A stretch of DNA of 64,000 nucleotides from Methylomusa anaerophila (GTDB taxonomy: Bacteria > Bacillota > Negativicutes > Sporomusales > Sporomusaceae): contig NZ_AP018449.1 in assembly GCF_003966895.1 (NCBI RefSeq), positions 4,047,501-4,111,500 of the forward strand, given 5' to 3'. Both the position numbers and the translations under genes were made by a program. The notes beneath the pieces were generated by a model that was given only the letters and a program-made list of their open reading frames with translations, searched no databases and was not told the origin of the DNA. Each line of letters starts with the position of its first letter. Position 1 is the stretch's first letter. Of the stretch, positions 17,826 through 26,298 are shown one piece after another.

Positions 17826-18447
17826 AGTCAAGAATATTAGCAGCGGGGCTAAATCAGCTCGCCTTACGGTCAATGCCCATAAAGTGTTGCTCGATATCAA
17901 ACTAGGAGATAGCATAGCTGTAAACGGTACCTGTCTCACAGTAGTTGCCATCGGTGATTCCTGGTTTACAGCCGACGTCATGCCGGAAACCGTTGAGCGA
18001 ACCGCGCTGTCAGGACTGAAAGCGGGAGATACGGTTAATCTTGAACGGACTCTCAGAGTTGGCGACCGTCTTGGCGGTCATATTGTAAGCGGCCATATTG
18101 ACGGCGTTGGCAAAATTGTGAGCAAAGAACAAGATGATAATGCGTTTGTCATACGCATTCAGGCAGGACTGGAAGTGATGAAATATATCATTCGCAAAGG
18201 CTCAATCGCCATTGACGGAATTAGTTTAACGGTTGTAGAGTATGGCAGGGACTGGTTTACCGTGTCCTTAATACCCCATACCGCCGCTCTGACAACACTG
18301 GGAATAAAAAAGACCGGTGATCCGGTTAATTTAGAAGCCGATGTAATCGGCAAGTATGTGGAGAAACTGCTGGACAACGCAAGCGAGAATCAGGTGAAGC
18401 AGGGATTTACCGCAGATTTTTTGGCAGAACATGGCTTTACTTTATAA
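17794..18447 (+). CDS. ribE: Riboflavin synthase alpha chain
   Basis: This enzyme dismutates two 6,7-dimethyl-8-ribityllumazine molecules to riboflavin. The product of about 217 residues contains two tandem lumazine-binding barrels. The first starts [12 protein letters not shown] and has [13 protein letters not shown]. The second starts near [15 protein letters not shown] and has [18 protein letters not shown] precedes the ATG at 17794 inside the ribD tail. Symbol follows the Bacillus convention; it is ribC in E. coli. Confidence 0.96.
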   Translation: MFTGLVEELGKVKNISSGAKSARLTVNAHKVLLDIKLGDSIAVNGTCLTVVAIGDSWFTADVMPETVERTALSGLKAGDTVNLERTLRVGDRLGGHIVSGHIDGVGKIVSKEQDDNAFVIRIQAGLEVMKYIIRKGSIAIDGISLTVVEYGRDWFTVSLIPHTAALTTLGIKKTGDPVNLEADVIGKYVEKLLDNASENQVKQGFTADFLAEHGFTL

Positions 18448-18481
18448 TATCAGGTGACTTATATAGACAGGAGGGTCCAAA

Positions 18482-19693
18482 ATGAAATTTAATACCATTG
18501 AGGAAGCTGTTGAAGACATTAAAAATGGTAAAATAATTGTGGTTGTTGACGACGAGGACCGGGAAAACGAAGGAGACCTCTTAATGGCTGCAGAAAAAGT
18601 AACTCCTGAAGCCATAAACTTTATGGCGACTTATGGTCGTGGTCTAATCTGTATGCCCGTTATCGGCGCCAGACTCGACCAGTTGGAAGTTGGGGCAATG
18701 GTTACAGATAATACCGATGCACTCTGTACGGCTTTTACCGTATCAATTGATGCCAAAAATGTGACCACCGGTATTTCCGCCCATGAACGGGCTGCTACTA
18801 TCAAAGCCGTTTTAGATCCTGATACCAAATCTGAAGATCTGCGCCGCCCCGGACATGTTTTTCCGCTTCGTTCCAGCGAAGGCGGCGTATTACGCCGGGC
18901 CGGGCACACAGAAGCTGCTGTTGATTTAACTAAATTAGCAGGCTTATATCCCGCGGGCGTCATTTGTGAAATTATGAATGAAGACGGTACAATGGCCCGT
19001 GTTCCGCAGCTTTTGGAATTTGTCCACAAACATAATCTTAAGATTATTACAATCGCCGAGCTTATTAACTATCGCAAAAAGCATGAGAAATTCGTCACCC
19101 GGGCAGCCGAAGCCAAGATGCCTACAAAATACGGAACGTTTAAAATAATTGCTTATGAAAATTCACTGGACAATCAATGCCATATAGCTCTTGTCAAAGG
19201 CAATATCGAAGGTAAACAAGACGTCCTGGTGCGGGTGCATTCCGAATGCTTAACCGGGGACGCACTAGGTTCGCTGCGCTGTGACTGCGGCGAGCAGTTG
19301 GGCAATGCTTTAAAACGTATCGAAAAAGAAGGTACAGGAGTTCTGTTATACATGCGCCAGGAAGGCCGGGGAATAGGCCTTGCCAACAAGATTAAAGCCT
19401 ACGCCTTGCAGGATAAGGGTAAAGACACTGTTGAAGCTAATGAAATTTTAGGCTTTCCTGCCGATATAAGGGATTACGGCATTGGCGCACAAATACTGGT
19501 TGATTTAGGTTTGACAAGCATCCGGCTGCTTACGAATAATCCACGCAAATTAGCTGGATTGGACGGATACGGTTTGAAAATTAAAGAGCGAGTTCCCTTG
19601 GAAATAATAGCTAATCAATATAACCGCCGTTATTTATCGGTGAAAAAAGTAAAACTAGGCCATTTACTTAAACAATATGAGGAGGCAAAGTAG
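18482..19693 (+). CDS. ribBA: 3,4-dihydroxy-2-butanone 4-phosphate synthase / GTP cyclohydrolase II
   Basis: This fusion makes both starting precursors of riboflavin. The 403-residue protein has the DHBP synthase half (1-200) with [15 protein letters not shown] and the metal-site segment [12 protein letters not shown]. The GTP cyclohydrolase II half has zinc motif [19 protein letters not shown] and [12 protein letters not shown] at 18482 is preceded by GGAGG. It overlaps the ribosome site of ribH, which indicates coupled translation. Confidence 0.97.
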   Translation: MKFNTIEEAVEDIKNGKIIVVVDDEDRENEGDLLMAAEKVTPEAINFMATYGRGLICMPVIGARLDQLEVGAMVTDNTDALCTAFTVSIDAKNVTTGISAHERAATIKAVLDPDTKSEDLRRPGHVFPLRSSEGGVLRRAGHTEAAVDLTKLAGLYPAGVICEIMNEDGTMARVPQLLEFVHKHNLKIITIAELINYRKKHEKFVTRAAEAKMPTKYGTFKIIAYENSLDNQCHIALVKGNIEGKQDVLVRVHSECLTGDALGSLRCDCGEQLGNALKRIEKEGTGVLLYMRQEGRGIGLANKIKAYALQDKGKDTVEANEILGFPADIRDYGIGAQILVDLGLTSIRLLTNNPRKLAGLDGYGLKIKERVPLEIIANQYNRRYLSVKKVKLGHLLKQYEEAK

Positions 19694-19694
19694 C

Positions 19695-20162
19695 ATGGAT
19701 GTAAAAGTGCATGAAGGAAAACTGGTAGCTGAAGGGCTAAAGTTTGGTATTGTAGCAGCAAGGTTCAACGAATTTATTACGAGTAAATTGGTAGGAGGAG
19801 CCCTCGATGCCTTAAGTCGTCATGGTGCTGACCCGGCGAACATCGAAATAGCCTGGGTGCCTGGAGCTTTTGAAATTCCAATGGTTGCTAAAAAAATGGC
19901 CTTCAGTAAAAAATATGACGCTGTAATCTGTCTGGGTACTGTCATCAGAGGAAGCACTTCCCATTATGATTATGTATGTGCCGAAGTATCCAAAGGTATT
20001 GCTCATGTAGGTTTGGATAGCGGTATACCAACCATATTCGGGGTATTAACTACTGATACGATTGAACAAGCTGTTGAACGCGCCGGCACCAAGGCAGGCA
20101 ACAAGGGTTTTGATGCTGCCGTGTCAGCAATTGAAATGGCAAATCTGCTGAAAACGATCTGA
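19695..20162 (+). CDS. ribH: 6,7-dimethyl-8-ribityllumazine synthase
   Basis: RibH condenses the RibA/RibD-derived pyrimidine with dihydroxybutanone phosphate and usually forms 60-subunit capsids. The 155-residue product has [38 protein letters not shown] (catalytic His) and the conserved ending. ATG at 19695 is picked because GGAGG in the end of ribBA is correctly spaced; the frame upstream of it is inside ribBA. It is last gene of the rib operon. Confidence 0.97.
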   Translation: MDVKVHEGKLVAEGLKFGIVAARFNEFITSKLVGGALDALSRHGADPANIEIAWVPGAFEIPMVAKKMAFSKKYDAVICLGTVIRGSTSHYDYVCAEVSKGIAHVGLDSGIPTIFGVLTTDTIEQAVERAGTKAGNKGFDAAVSAIEMANLLKTI

Positions 20163-20209
20163 ATCGCAATACAATTATTTCCAGGAAATAATTGGGAGGT
20201 GACTTAATA

Positions 20210-20767
20210 ATGAAGGTAGGTATCATCAGTGATACACACGGATGTTGTGAAACTTGGCAGAAAGTTTTTAGCAAGTATTTTCATGATGTCGATCTGATTA
20301 TTCATGCAGGCGATGTATTGTATCATGGACCACGCAATACTATCCCCCCAGAGTATGATCCTAAGCAATTAGCCGAGATCATCAACAACTGTCCGGTACC
20401 TATCGTGACAGCGTGCGGCAACTGCGATGCGGCAGTTGATCAAATGGTGCTTAAAATACCTATTCAATCACCCTATGCGTATATTGTACTTAATAATATC
20501 CGAATCGTTGTTACCCACGGCCATGAGCTTACGGACACTGCAAAATCAGAACTGGCAAAACAATTTAAAGCAGATTTATTCATCACTGGCCATAGCCATC
20601 TCCCGGCTCTCACCAAAGCCGATGATATTGTATATCTGAATCCAGGTTCGCCTGGGATGTCTAAACGCAGTGACGGACATGGTACAATCGCTCTGCTAAC
20701 GAAAAATATTGTACAAGTATTGGATATTACTAATGAGAAAGTATTATTCTCAGAAATCATCGATTAA
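20210..20767 (+). CDS. YfcE-type metallophosphoesterase
   Basis: This is a calcineurin-like phosphodiesterase of about 185 residues. The metal-ligand motifs are present in order: SDTHG at the N-terminus, HAGDV, GNCD, THGH and GHSH. E. coli YfcE hydrolyses phosphodiesters such as bis-pNPP; the physiological substrate is unknown. GGAGGT at 20195-20200 selects the ATG at 20210 rather than the upstream TTG. It sits between the riboflavin operon and hslO without an evident terminator on either side. Confidence 0.9.
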   Translation: MKVGIISDTHGCCETWQKVFSKYFHDVDLIIHAGDVLYHGPRNTIPPEYDPKQLAEIINNCPVPIVTACGNCDAAVDQMVLKIPIQSPYAYIVLNNIRIVVTHGHELTDTAKSELAKQFKADLFITGHSHLPALTKADDIVYLNPGSPGMSKRSDGHGTIALLTKNIVQVLDITNEKVLFSEIID

Positions 20768-20790
20768 TTGATTAATTATGGAGGGAACTT

Positions 20791-21657
20791 ATGGCTGATC
20801 ATCTCATGCGGGCAACTGTTCCCGGCGCCCGTGGTTTTGCCGCAGTAACGACCACCCTTGTGGAAGAAGCCCGCAAAAGGCATAATTGCTCACCGGTAGC
20901 AGCCGCCGCTCTTGGCCGAACCTTGACTGGCGCAATACTTCTGGCAGCAAACCTTAAAACAGCGGAAGCATTGACAATCCGTATTGCAGGAAGCGGACCA
21001 CTGGGTGAAATTGTTGCTGACGCTTACTCGAATGGCAGTGCCCGCGGTTATGTACGTAATCCATATGTTGATCTGCCGTTAAAAAATGGAAAATTAGATG
21101 TGGGAGGAGCAGTCGGGGCCGGCTTCATCCATATCACCCGGTTTACCCAGTTAAAGCATCCGTTTACCGGAAGCTCTGAGCTAGTTTCCGGTGAGATTGC
21201 CGAAGACATTACTCATTACCTTACTGTTTCAGAACAGACGCCTTCAAGCGTTGCTCTGGGAGTTCTTATTGCACCTGACACAACCGTAGCGGCTGCAGGA
21301 GGTTTTTTTATCCAGGCCCTGCCCGGGATAACAGATGACATTCTTACATTGCTGGAAAACAATATATCTCAAATCCCACCGGTCTCCCAACTTGTAAGTG
21401 AAGGCTATAATGCCAAATCTATCTTAGAAACAGTGTTTAAAGGCATACCTATTACTCTTTATGAGGAAACTCCGGTAGTATTTGACTGCCAATGCGACAG
21501 AGAGCGAGTAAGCAATATGCTGCAAAACCTTGGTCAAAAAGAATTGGAAGCTATGATAGAAGAAGAGGGACAGGCTGAAGTTACCTGTCATTTCTGTAAC
21601 GAAAAATACCATTTTGACAAAGCAGAATTAGCGGCACTGTACGCAAAAGCAAAGTAG
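20791..21657 (+). CDS. hslO: Redox-regulated chaperone Hsp33
   Basis: Hsp33 is activated by disulfide formation under oxidative stress and holds unfolding proteins. The 288-residue protein has the N-terminal Hsp33 fold (RATVPGARGFAAVTTTLVEE; ALGRTLTGAILLA). The C-terminal redox zinc switch has FDCQCDRERV and VTCHFCNEKYHF, the expected CxC and CxxC pairs. GGAGGG precedes the ATG. A strong terminator follows. Confidence 0.96.
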   Translation: MADHLMRATVPGARGFAAVTTTLVEEARKRHNCSPVAAAALGRTLTGAILLAANLKTAEALTIRIAGSGPLGEIVADAYSNGSARGYVRNPYVDLPLKNGKLDVGGAVGAGFIHITRFTQLKHPFTGSSELVSGEIAEDITHYLTVSEQTPSSVALGVLIAPDTTVAAAGGFFIQALPGITDDILTLLENNISQIPPVSQLVSEGYNAKSILETVFKGIPITLYEETPVVFDCQCDRERVSNMLQNLGQKELEAMIEEEGQAEVTCHFCNEKYHFDKAELAALYAKAK

Positions 21658-21669
21658 AATCCAGACAAA

Positions 21670-21714
21670 CAGGGGAGCAATAGGCTGTTGCTATTGCTCC
21701 CCTGTATTTTTAAG
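21670..21714 (+). terminator. Terminator after hslO
   Basis: Long perfect stem CAGGGGAGCAATAG/CTATTGCTCCCCTG with a seven-base loop, followed by TATTTTTAAG. Confidence 0.85.
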
Positions 21715-21737
21715 CTTATATAATTATTTTAAAATAA

Positions 21738-21774
21738 CAAAAAGGACTGGGTAATTTACCAGCCTTTTTACCAA
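21738..21774 (-). terminator. Terminator of rpmB
   Basis: Read on the minus strand, an imperfect stem AAAGGCTGG/CCAGTCCTTT is followed by a T-tract. It lies immediately after the rpmB stop and faces the hslO terminator. Confidence 0.65.
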
Positions 21775-21966
21775 TCATACCGCCCGTTGAACTTTACCGG
21801 AACGTAAACACCGGGTACAAACATTCATTGTTTTGGTTTCACCCTCAACTACCGCTTTGACTTTCTGTATGTTAGGTTTCCAGGTACGCTTGGTTTTCAG
21901 ATGTGAGTGGCTGACATTAAAACCGCTGCGCTCACCTTTACCGCAAACTTGACAAACATTTGCCAT
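21775..21966 (-). CDS. rpmB: 50S ribosomal protein L28
   Basis: L28 is a small basic large-subunit protein. The 63-residue product begins MANVCQVCGKGERSG and has NVSHSHLKTKRTW and the second zinc pair CTRCLRSGKV, so it is the four-cysteine zinc-ribbon form. GAGGAGGTG seven bases upstream selects the ATG at 21966; an in-frame start nine bases earlier overlaps that site. It is a single minus-strand gene among plus-strand genes. Confidence 0.97.
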   Translation of the reverse strand: MANVCQVCGKGERSGFNVSHSHLKTKRTWKPNIQKVKAVVEGETKTMNVCTRCLRSGKVQRAV

Positions 21967-22211
21967 CTGTTCCACCTCCTCATGCAGGACAACTATTTAA
22001 TTAAGTACTTAACATGCATATTTTATCAAATTCACTTATAGGATGCAAGGCCTAAATGAATCTTATTATTTATTCACTATATATTCACTATACTGTAAGT
22101 AAAATTGAAGTCACCCACGTATAAATTAGCTAAATAGTCACACAAATAGAGGAATTTCCGCATATAATATTGAAGTGATGCTTTAAATCAACAAACGAGG
22201 GGGGACGTATT

Positions 22212-22409
22212 ATGATCACCAAGAACACTCCTATTATAGAGGTATTACGTTCACATCCCCAAGCCCGAGAAATTTTTGCAAAACATGGTATGAGATGCAT
22301 CAGATGCATGGGATCGTCAACTGAAACGATAGAAACCAGTGCCAGGATGCATGATATTGACATTGAATCGTTGCTAGACGAGTTAAATTATCTATTGCAG
22401 CCTATATAG
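22212..22409 (+). CDS. DUF1858 domain protein
   Basis: The 65-residue protein is essentially one DUF1858 domain: a helical unit with TPIIEVLRSHPQAREIFAKH, then the CIRC pair in GMRCIRCMG. The same fold forms the N-terminus of ScdA/RIC iron-sulfur repair proteins and is common as a stand-alone protein in anaerobes. Function unknown; a redox or metal role is inferred from the CxxC. GAGGGGGGA precedes the ATG. Confidence 0.85.
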   Translation: MITKNTPIIEVLRSHPQAREIFAKHGMRCIRCMGSSTETIETSARMHDIDIESLLDELNYLLQPI

Positions 22410-22483
22410 GAAAAGTATACTCCGCTTTGCTTGTTTAGAGTGGGGTTGGCGATAAACAGAAGGTGGTTTAACTGAAAAATTTA

Positions 22484-24532
22484 TTGTCTACTAACATAAA
22501 ATTTCTCAAAGGTGTAGGTCCCGCCAACGCCGTACGATTATCGAAACTTAATATCTTTACTGTCGGTGATCTGCTTACCCACTTTCCCCGCCGCTATGAA
22601 GACAGAAGCCAAATCAAACTGGTTGGCAAGCTTACCGATGGAGAATATGCAACAATCCACACTATAGTTATAAACGTTCGCGAATTGAAACCTAATCGCA
22701 GGTTAACCATCATCAAACTATCCGTAAGAGATGAATCCGGTATGGCGTTTGTCACATGGTTTAACCAATCTTATATGAAAAACAAATTTAAACCGGGAAT
22801 GGAGCTGATTATCTCCGGCAAAGTTCAAAAAAAACAGTTTGGCGTGGAATTTAATAAGCCGGAAGTAGAATTAGCTGCAGATTTTTTTCAACAGCCAGGG
22901 CACATTATCCCGGTATATCCTGCAACGGAAAATATCTCACAATGGCAGCTGCGTTCCCTCATCCGTCAAACGCTGAATCTGCTGACAAGTTTATCTGAAT
23001 CAAGCCAGGATTCCCTGCCACGAGAGATAACGGCTCAATTTAATATTATCGATCCTATTTCCGCCCTCAACAATATTCACTTTCCTGCAGATCACAATGC
23101 ACTGGCTCAAGCCAGACGTCGCATCGTTTTTGAAGAGCTTTATCTGCTGCAATGCGGGCTATCTTATTTAAAATATAGAAATAAACATGAATCCATTGGT
23201 ATTAAGCACGCCCCGGATGGCGATTTGACAGCTGCAATCGAAAAAAATTTGCCCTTTGAACTAACTAAGGACCAACTTATAGCAGTACAAGAGATTAAGT
23301 CCGATATGGAGGAAGCCGTCCCCATGCAACGCCTGGTGCAGGGAGATGTGGGCTCCGGAAAAACGGTCGTTGCTGCAATCGCCTTAACCAAAACTGTGGA
23401 AAACGGGTTCCAAGGAGCAATGATGGCTCCGACAGAAATACTGGCAGAACAACATTATCATAGTCTCGCCCGCCTATTGGCGCCTCACGGGGTCCGGTTG
23501 TCCTTGCTAACCGGGAGCTTGACCGGCCGCACCCGGGAAAAAATATTGTTCCATATCCGCGAAGGCCTCATAGACATAGTCGTCGGCACTCATGCTTTAA
23601 TCCAGGATGATGTTGTGTTTAAGCATTTAGGTTTAGTCGTCACAGATGAACAACATCGTTTTGGCGTTCGTCAGCGAGCCTGCCTGCAAGCCAAAGGTTC
23701 GAAGCCCGATGTGCTTGTAATGACGGCAACACCCATACCACGTACAATGGCATTGACTGTGTACGGTGATCTGGATGTCTCAATAATCCGGCAAATGCCC
23801 CCGGGACGGAAGCCGGTTGCCACCTATGTACGATCATCTGATCGCCGGGAAAAGGTATACCGATTTGCAACAGATCAAATTAAAGCAGGCCGGCAAGTAT
23901 ACGTTGTTTGTCCTTTAGTGGAGGAATCGGAAAAGCTGGAAGGCAAATCGGCCGTCACGCTGTATGAGGAGTTGTCTAATTCCTTTTTTCGCGGTATCCC
24001 TTGCGGCTTAGTGCACGGCAAAATGAAATCCGCTGACAAAGAAAAGGTAATGACAGACTTTTACCACGGTAACCTTAAAGCTTTGATTTCCACTACAGTA
24101 ATCGAGGTAGGGGTTAATGTACCAAATGCCACCGTTATGATTATTGAAAATGCAGACCGGTTTGGCTTAGCACAGCTGCACCAATTGCGCGGACGCGTAG
24201 GCAGAGGAGAAGATCAGTCTTACTGTATATTATTGTCGGACGGCAGAAGTGCCGAAACTCGTGAACGCCTGAATCTCATGGTTCAAGTTGCCGATGGCTT
24301 TAAACTGGCGGAACAGGATCTGATAATACGGGGTCCAGGTCAGTTTTTCGGGACAAACCAGCACGGTTTGCCTGACTTGAAAGCCGCGAATATTGTTAAA
24401 GATGTAGATATATTGCTTGAGGCCCGACGGGCAGCAGAATTAACTATCAAAAAACCGGAACTGTTCATGCAGCTGAAAGAACCGTTATCTCAATTGTACA
24501 AAAATAATTTTGATTTATATATGTCGCATTAA
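22484..24532 (+). CDS. recG: ATP-dependent DNA helicase RecG
   Basis: RecG remodels stalled forks and Holliday junctions. The 682-residue protein has the wedge OB domain (GVGPANAVRLSKLNI at the start; YATIHTIVINV), Walker A GDVGSGKT at 287-294, DEQH at 388-391, TATPIPRT, and the C-terminal motif with GRVGRGEDQSYC. The start is uncertain: the best ribosome site AAGGTGG (22460-22466) is five bases from an in-frame CTG at 22472 and 17 bases from the TTG at 22484. A rare CTG start adding four residues is therefore plausible. Confidence 0.95.
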   Translation: MSTNIKFLKGVGPANAVRLSKLNIFTVGDLLTHFPRRYEDRSQIKLVGKLTDGEYATIHTIVINVRELKPNRRLTIIKLSVRDESGMAFVTWFNQSYMKNKFKPGMELIISGKVQKKQFGVEFNKPEVELAADFFQQPGHIIPVYPATENISQWQLRSLIRQTLNLLTSLSESSQDSLPREITAQFNIIDPISALNNIHFPADHNALAQARRRIVFEELYLLQCGLSYLKYRNKHESIGIKHAPDGDLTAAIEKNLPFELTKDQLIAVQEIKSDMEEAVPMQRLVQGDVGSGKTVVAAIALTKTVENGFQGAMMAPTEILAEQHYHSLARLLAPHGVRLSLLTGSLTGRTREKILFHIREGLIDIVVGTHALIQDDVVFKHLGLVVTDEQHRFGVRQRACLQAKGSKPDVLVMTATPIPRTMALTVYGDLDVSIIRQMPPGRKPVATYVRSSDRREKVYRFATDQIKAGRQVYVVCPLVEESEKLEGKSAVTLYEELSNSFFRGIPCGLVHGKMKSADKEKVMTDFYHGNLKALISTTVIEVGVNVPNATVMIIENADRFGLAQLHQLRGRVGRGEDQSYCILLSDGRSAETRERLNLMVQVADGFKLAEQDLIIRGPGQFFGTNQHGLPDLKAANIVKDVDILLEARRAAELTIKKPELFMQLKEPLSQLYKNNFDLYMSH

Positions 24533-24558
24533 AGATAAGTTAAGCTGCAAATAAGCAA

Positions 24559-24583
24559 AAAAAGGGGCGGCTACTGCCGCCAA
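24559..24583 (-). terminator. Hairpin with T-tract on the minus strand
   Basis: GGCGGC-TACT-GCCGCC (24566-24581) is a perfect GC-rich hairpin. No T-run follows on the plus strand, but read on the minus strand it is followed by CCTTTTTTT. It therefore works best as a terminator for minus-strand transcription, although no minus-strand gene is visible here. It may still serve as a weak recG terminator. Confidence 0.5.
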
Positions 24584-24838
24584 TTATGGGAGAGGAGAAA
24601 ATTTACATTACTAATATGTTCAAATCTTGAAAGGTTTATACTCTAATTTCCCAATTTTTTTTAAATTTATTTAATTTTTTTATTAATTTTTTTACTCCGC
24701 GCGCACACTATATATGTCACATTAAAGAATTGACGAATTGACATCCGGGTATTAGGATAAGCTGAGGTTAAGCGCTAGCGTCGAAGCGTTCTTTAATTCA
24801 TTCCATATAGTAAAAAGTACTAGGAAAGTGAGGGCAGC
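24584..24838. other. Gene-free AT-rich region after recG
   Basis: Part of the 306-base gap between recG and the next small gene. It holds GGGAGAGGAGAAAATTT, then a very AT-rich stretch (about 24645-24700), then ATTAAAGAA (24721-24729) and its inverted partner TTCTTTAAT about 70 bases on, enclosing TTGACA and a GC-richer patch AAGCGCTAGCG. No coding frame of interest. A structured leader or small RNA is possible. Confidence 0.4.
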
Positions 24839-25042
24839 ATGTCAAAATATACTGAAAAGCAATTGGAAAGCATTGCAGCCGAATGCCAGGAATTCGAACA
24901 TATCATTAACGCCATGGGATATGGGTATTCTTTGCTCAACGTTTCACCGGACAAGTATATACGGCGATGCACGGACTGCGTACATTGGTTTGACGGATCT
25001 TGTGGTATATTTCAGAAAGAAATTGCTCTTACAAACTCTTAA
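24839..25042 (+). CDS. Small cysteine-containing hypothetical protein
   Basis: The 67-residue protein starts at an ATG following GTGAGGGC. The N-terminal half is helical and acidic (MSKYTEKQLESIAAECQEF). The C-terminal half has RRCTDCVHW and GSCGIF, a CxxC plus a third Cys that could bind a metal. I do not recognise a named family. The composition and cysteine pattern look protein-like, and this frame is favoured over an overlapping 73-codon frame starting at 24828. Confidence 0.6.
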   Translation: MSKYTEKQLESIAAECQEFEHIINAMGYGYSLLNVSPDKYIRRCTDCVHWFDGSCGIFQKEIALTNS

Positions 25043-25223
25043 AAAATAGATTGGATTAACGACCATTAAAATACGCTATAGTGATTATAACGTATGATTT
25101 ATTTTTTTGAACATATATTCACGGCAGGGATTATAACTTTTGATAGCGAAGGAAGATAAAGGTAATAGAAGGTAAAGGTAATAGTAAGTAAAAATATAAC
25201 AAAATAATGGAGGGAAGCAAGAA

Positions 25224-25409
25224 ATGCCAATCGTTCAGATTGATATGTTGGAAGGACGTACTGTTGAACAAAAACGAGAAATGGTAAAAAGGATTACAGC
25301 CGCTATATGTGAAACAACTTCATGTCCGGCCGAAGCTGTAACGGTTATTGTCCGGGAAGCATCCAAACAGCATATTGCCAAAGCCGGCGTTCTGATGGGC
25401 GATAAATAA
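25224..25409 (+). CDS. 4-oxalocrotonate tautomerase family protein
   Basis: The 61-residue protein has the hallmark N-terminal MPIVQIDMLEGRT, where Pro2 becomes the catalytic N-terminal proline after Met removal. The family pattern continues with QKREMVKRITAAI and VIVREASKQHIAKAG. Such tautomerases form hexamers; many small clostridial members have no assigned substrate. GGAGGG precedes the ATG by a proper distance. It appears monocistronic, with nothing in the region pointing to aromatic degradation. Confidence 0.88.
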   Translation: MPIVQIDMLEGRTVEQKREMVKRITAAICETTSCPAEAVTVIVREASKQHIAKAGVLMGDK

Positions 25410-25478
25410 GCAAACCATTTCGCTACCCGCAATGGTCTCATTTTTATAAATTTGTATAAAAATGAAAGGAGAAACTCT

Positions 25479-25976
25479 ATGCTGCCAATGAAATTCGCAG
25501 TTCTTTTAGAAAAAAGCATTAACAAAAACTTGGAAAAAGTGCGACTAGATGTCAGTGCTGAACTTCAGCCAATCGTAACCCTAATCCAGCAAACCCAGTC
25601 TCTAATATTTGACTTATTGCAGGAAACATCTGATGTTAATATAGATTATGCCAAGCTGCCGGAAGTCAACCTCACCGTTTTGATAGCAGCGGATGATCTA
25701 TGGCAGAAGGCCGTTAGCAGTTATACAGACGCTCCCCCTATAAATACTGATGATTTAATCCAAATGTGGACTATTTATGCATCAATCGAAAAATCCGCGC
25801 AATACTATCAACAAGCGTCACTTAACAGCCCGCATCCGGCCACCAGATTATTCCTAAGCTCACTGAGTGAAATCAAAAATATACTTAGGAGACGTGTATC
25901 CGGCGTGCTACGAATGATTTACAACGATGTATGGTCAGAAGTGGGCTTTGCTCCTTTTGTACTAGGAAAAGAATAA
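25479..25976 (+). CDS. Predicted helical hypothetical protein
   Basis: The product of about 165 residues is predicted mostly alpha-helical (KSINKNLEKVRLDVSAELQP; IYASIEKSAQYYQQASL) and ends in VWSEVGFAPFVLGKE. No signal peptide, membrane segment or cysteine. AAAGGAG at 25465-25471 selects the ATG at 25479 over an earlier in-frame ATG. I do not recognise the family; a ferritin-like four-helix bundle is only a guess from helix lengths. It converges with fixX two bases later, so the gene ends abut. Confidence 0.55.
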   Translation: MLPMKFAVLLEKSINKNLEKVRLDVSAELQPIVTLIQQTQSLIFDLLQETSDVNIDYAKLPEVNLTVLIAADDLWQKAVSSYTDAPPINTDDLIQMWTIYASIEKSAQYYQQASLNSPHPATRLFLSSLSEIKNILRRRVSGVLRMIYNDVWSEVGFAPFVLGKE

Positions 25977-25978
25977 TT

Positions 25979-26269
25979 TTAACCATGCATATAATTGACG
26001 CCGTGCCCACCGTTCGGGTAGGAAAATCCAATATTATTCCCAGGACATATTAAACGACAGGCCCCACACTCCACACATTGTTTATATAGAACCATTATTT
26101 CAGTTCCTATCTCATAGTTCCACTGAAAAACGCGGGTTGGGCAAACCGTAAGACAGGGCCTAGTACGACACTGATTACAGGCTCCCTGGTCAACAATTGC
26201 AACATGTTGGTGATTATGATCGGGCCTAATACTTATCAGCGAAATTTTATCAGTCAATTCATCCTTCAT
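25979..26269 (-). CDS. fixX: FixX-like ferredoxin
   Basis: This is the ferredoxin partner of FixC in electron-transfer-flavoprotein-linked electron flow. The 96-residue protein has ACNQCRTRPCLTVCPTRVF and the second cluster CVECGACRLICPGNNIGF, then a short tail. The pattern, including the degenerate first cluster, fits FixX rather than a standard two-cluster ferredoxin. It lies 29 bases downstream of fixC on the same strand, with AAGGA before the ATG. The cognate fixAB (ETF) genes are not in this window. Confidence 0.88.
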   Translation of the reverse strand: MKDELTDKISLISIRPDHNHQHVAIVDQGACNQCRTRPCLTVCPTRVFQWNYEIGTEIMVLYKQCVECGACRLICPGNNIGFSYPNGGHGVNYMHG

Positions 26270-26298
26270 CTATATCATTCCTTATCGTCATCACCTTA

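Noticed and set aside
22130..22363. 77-codon minus-strand frame
   Set aside because: Antisense to the DUF1858 gene, which has a strong ribosome site.
24828..25049. 73-codon frame overlapping the small cysteine protein
   Set aside because: Starts inside the ribosome site of the better frame at 24839 and has less protein-like composition.
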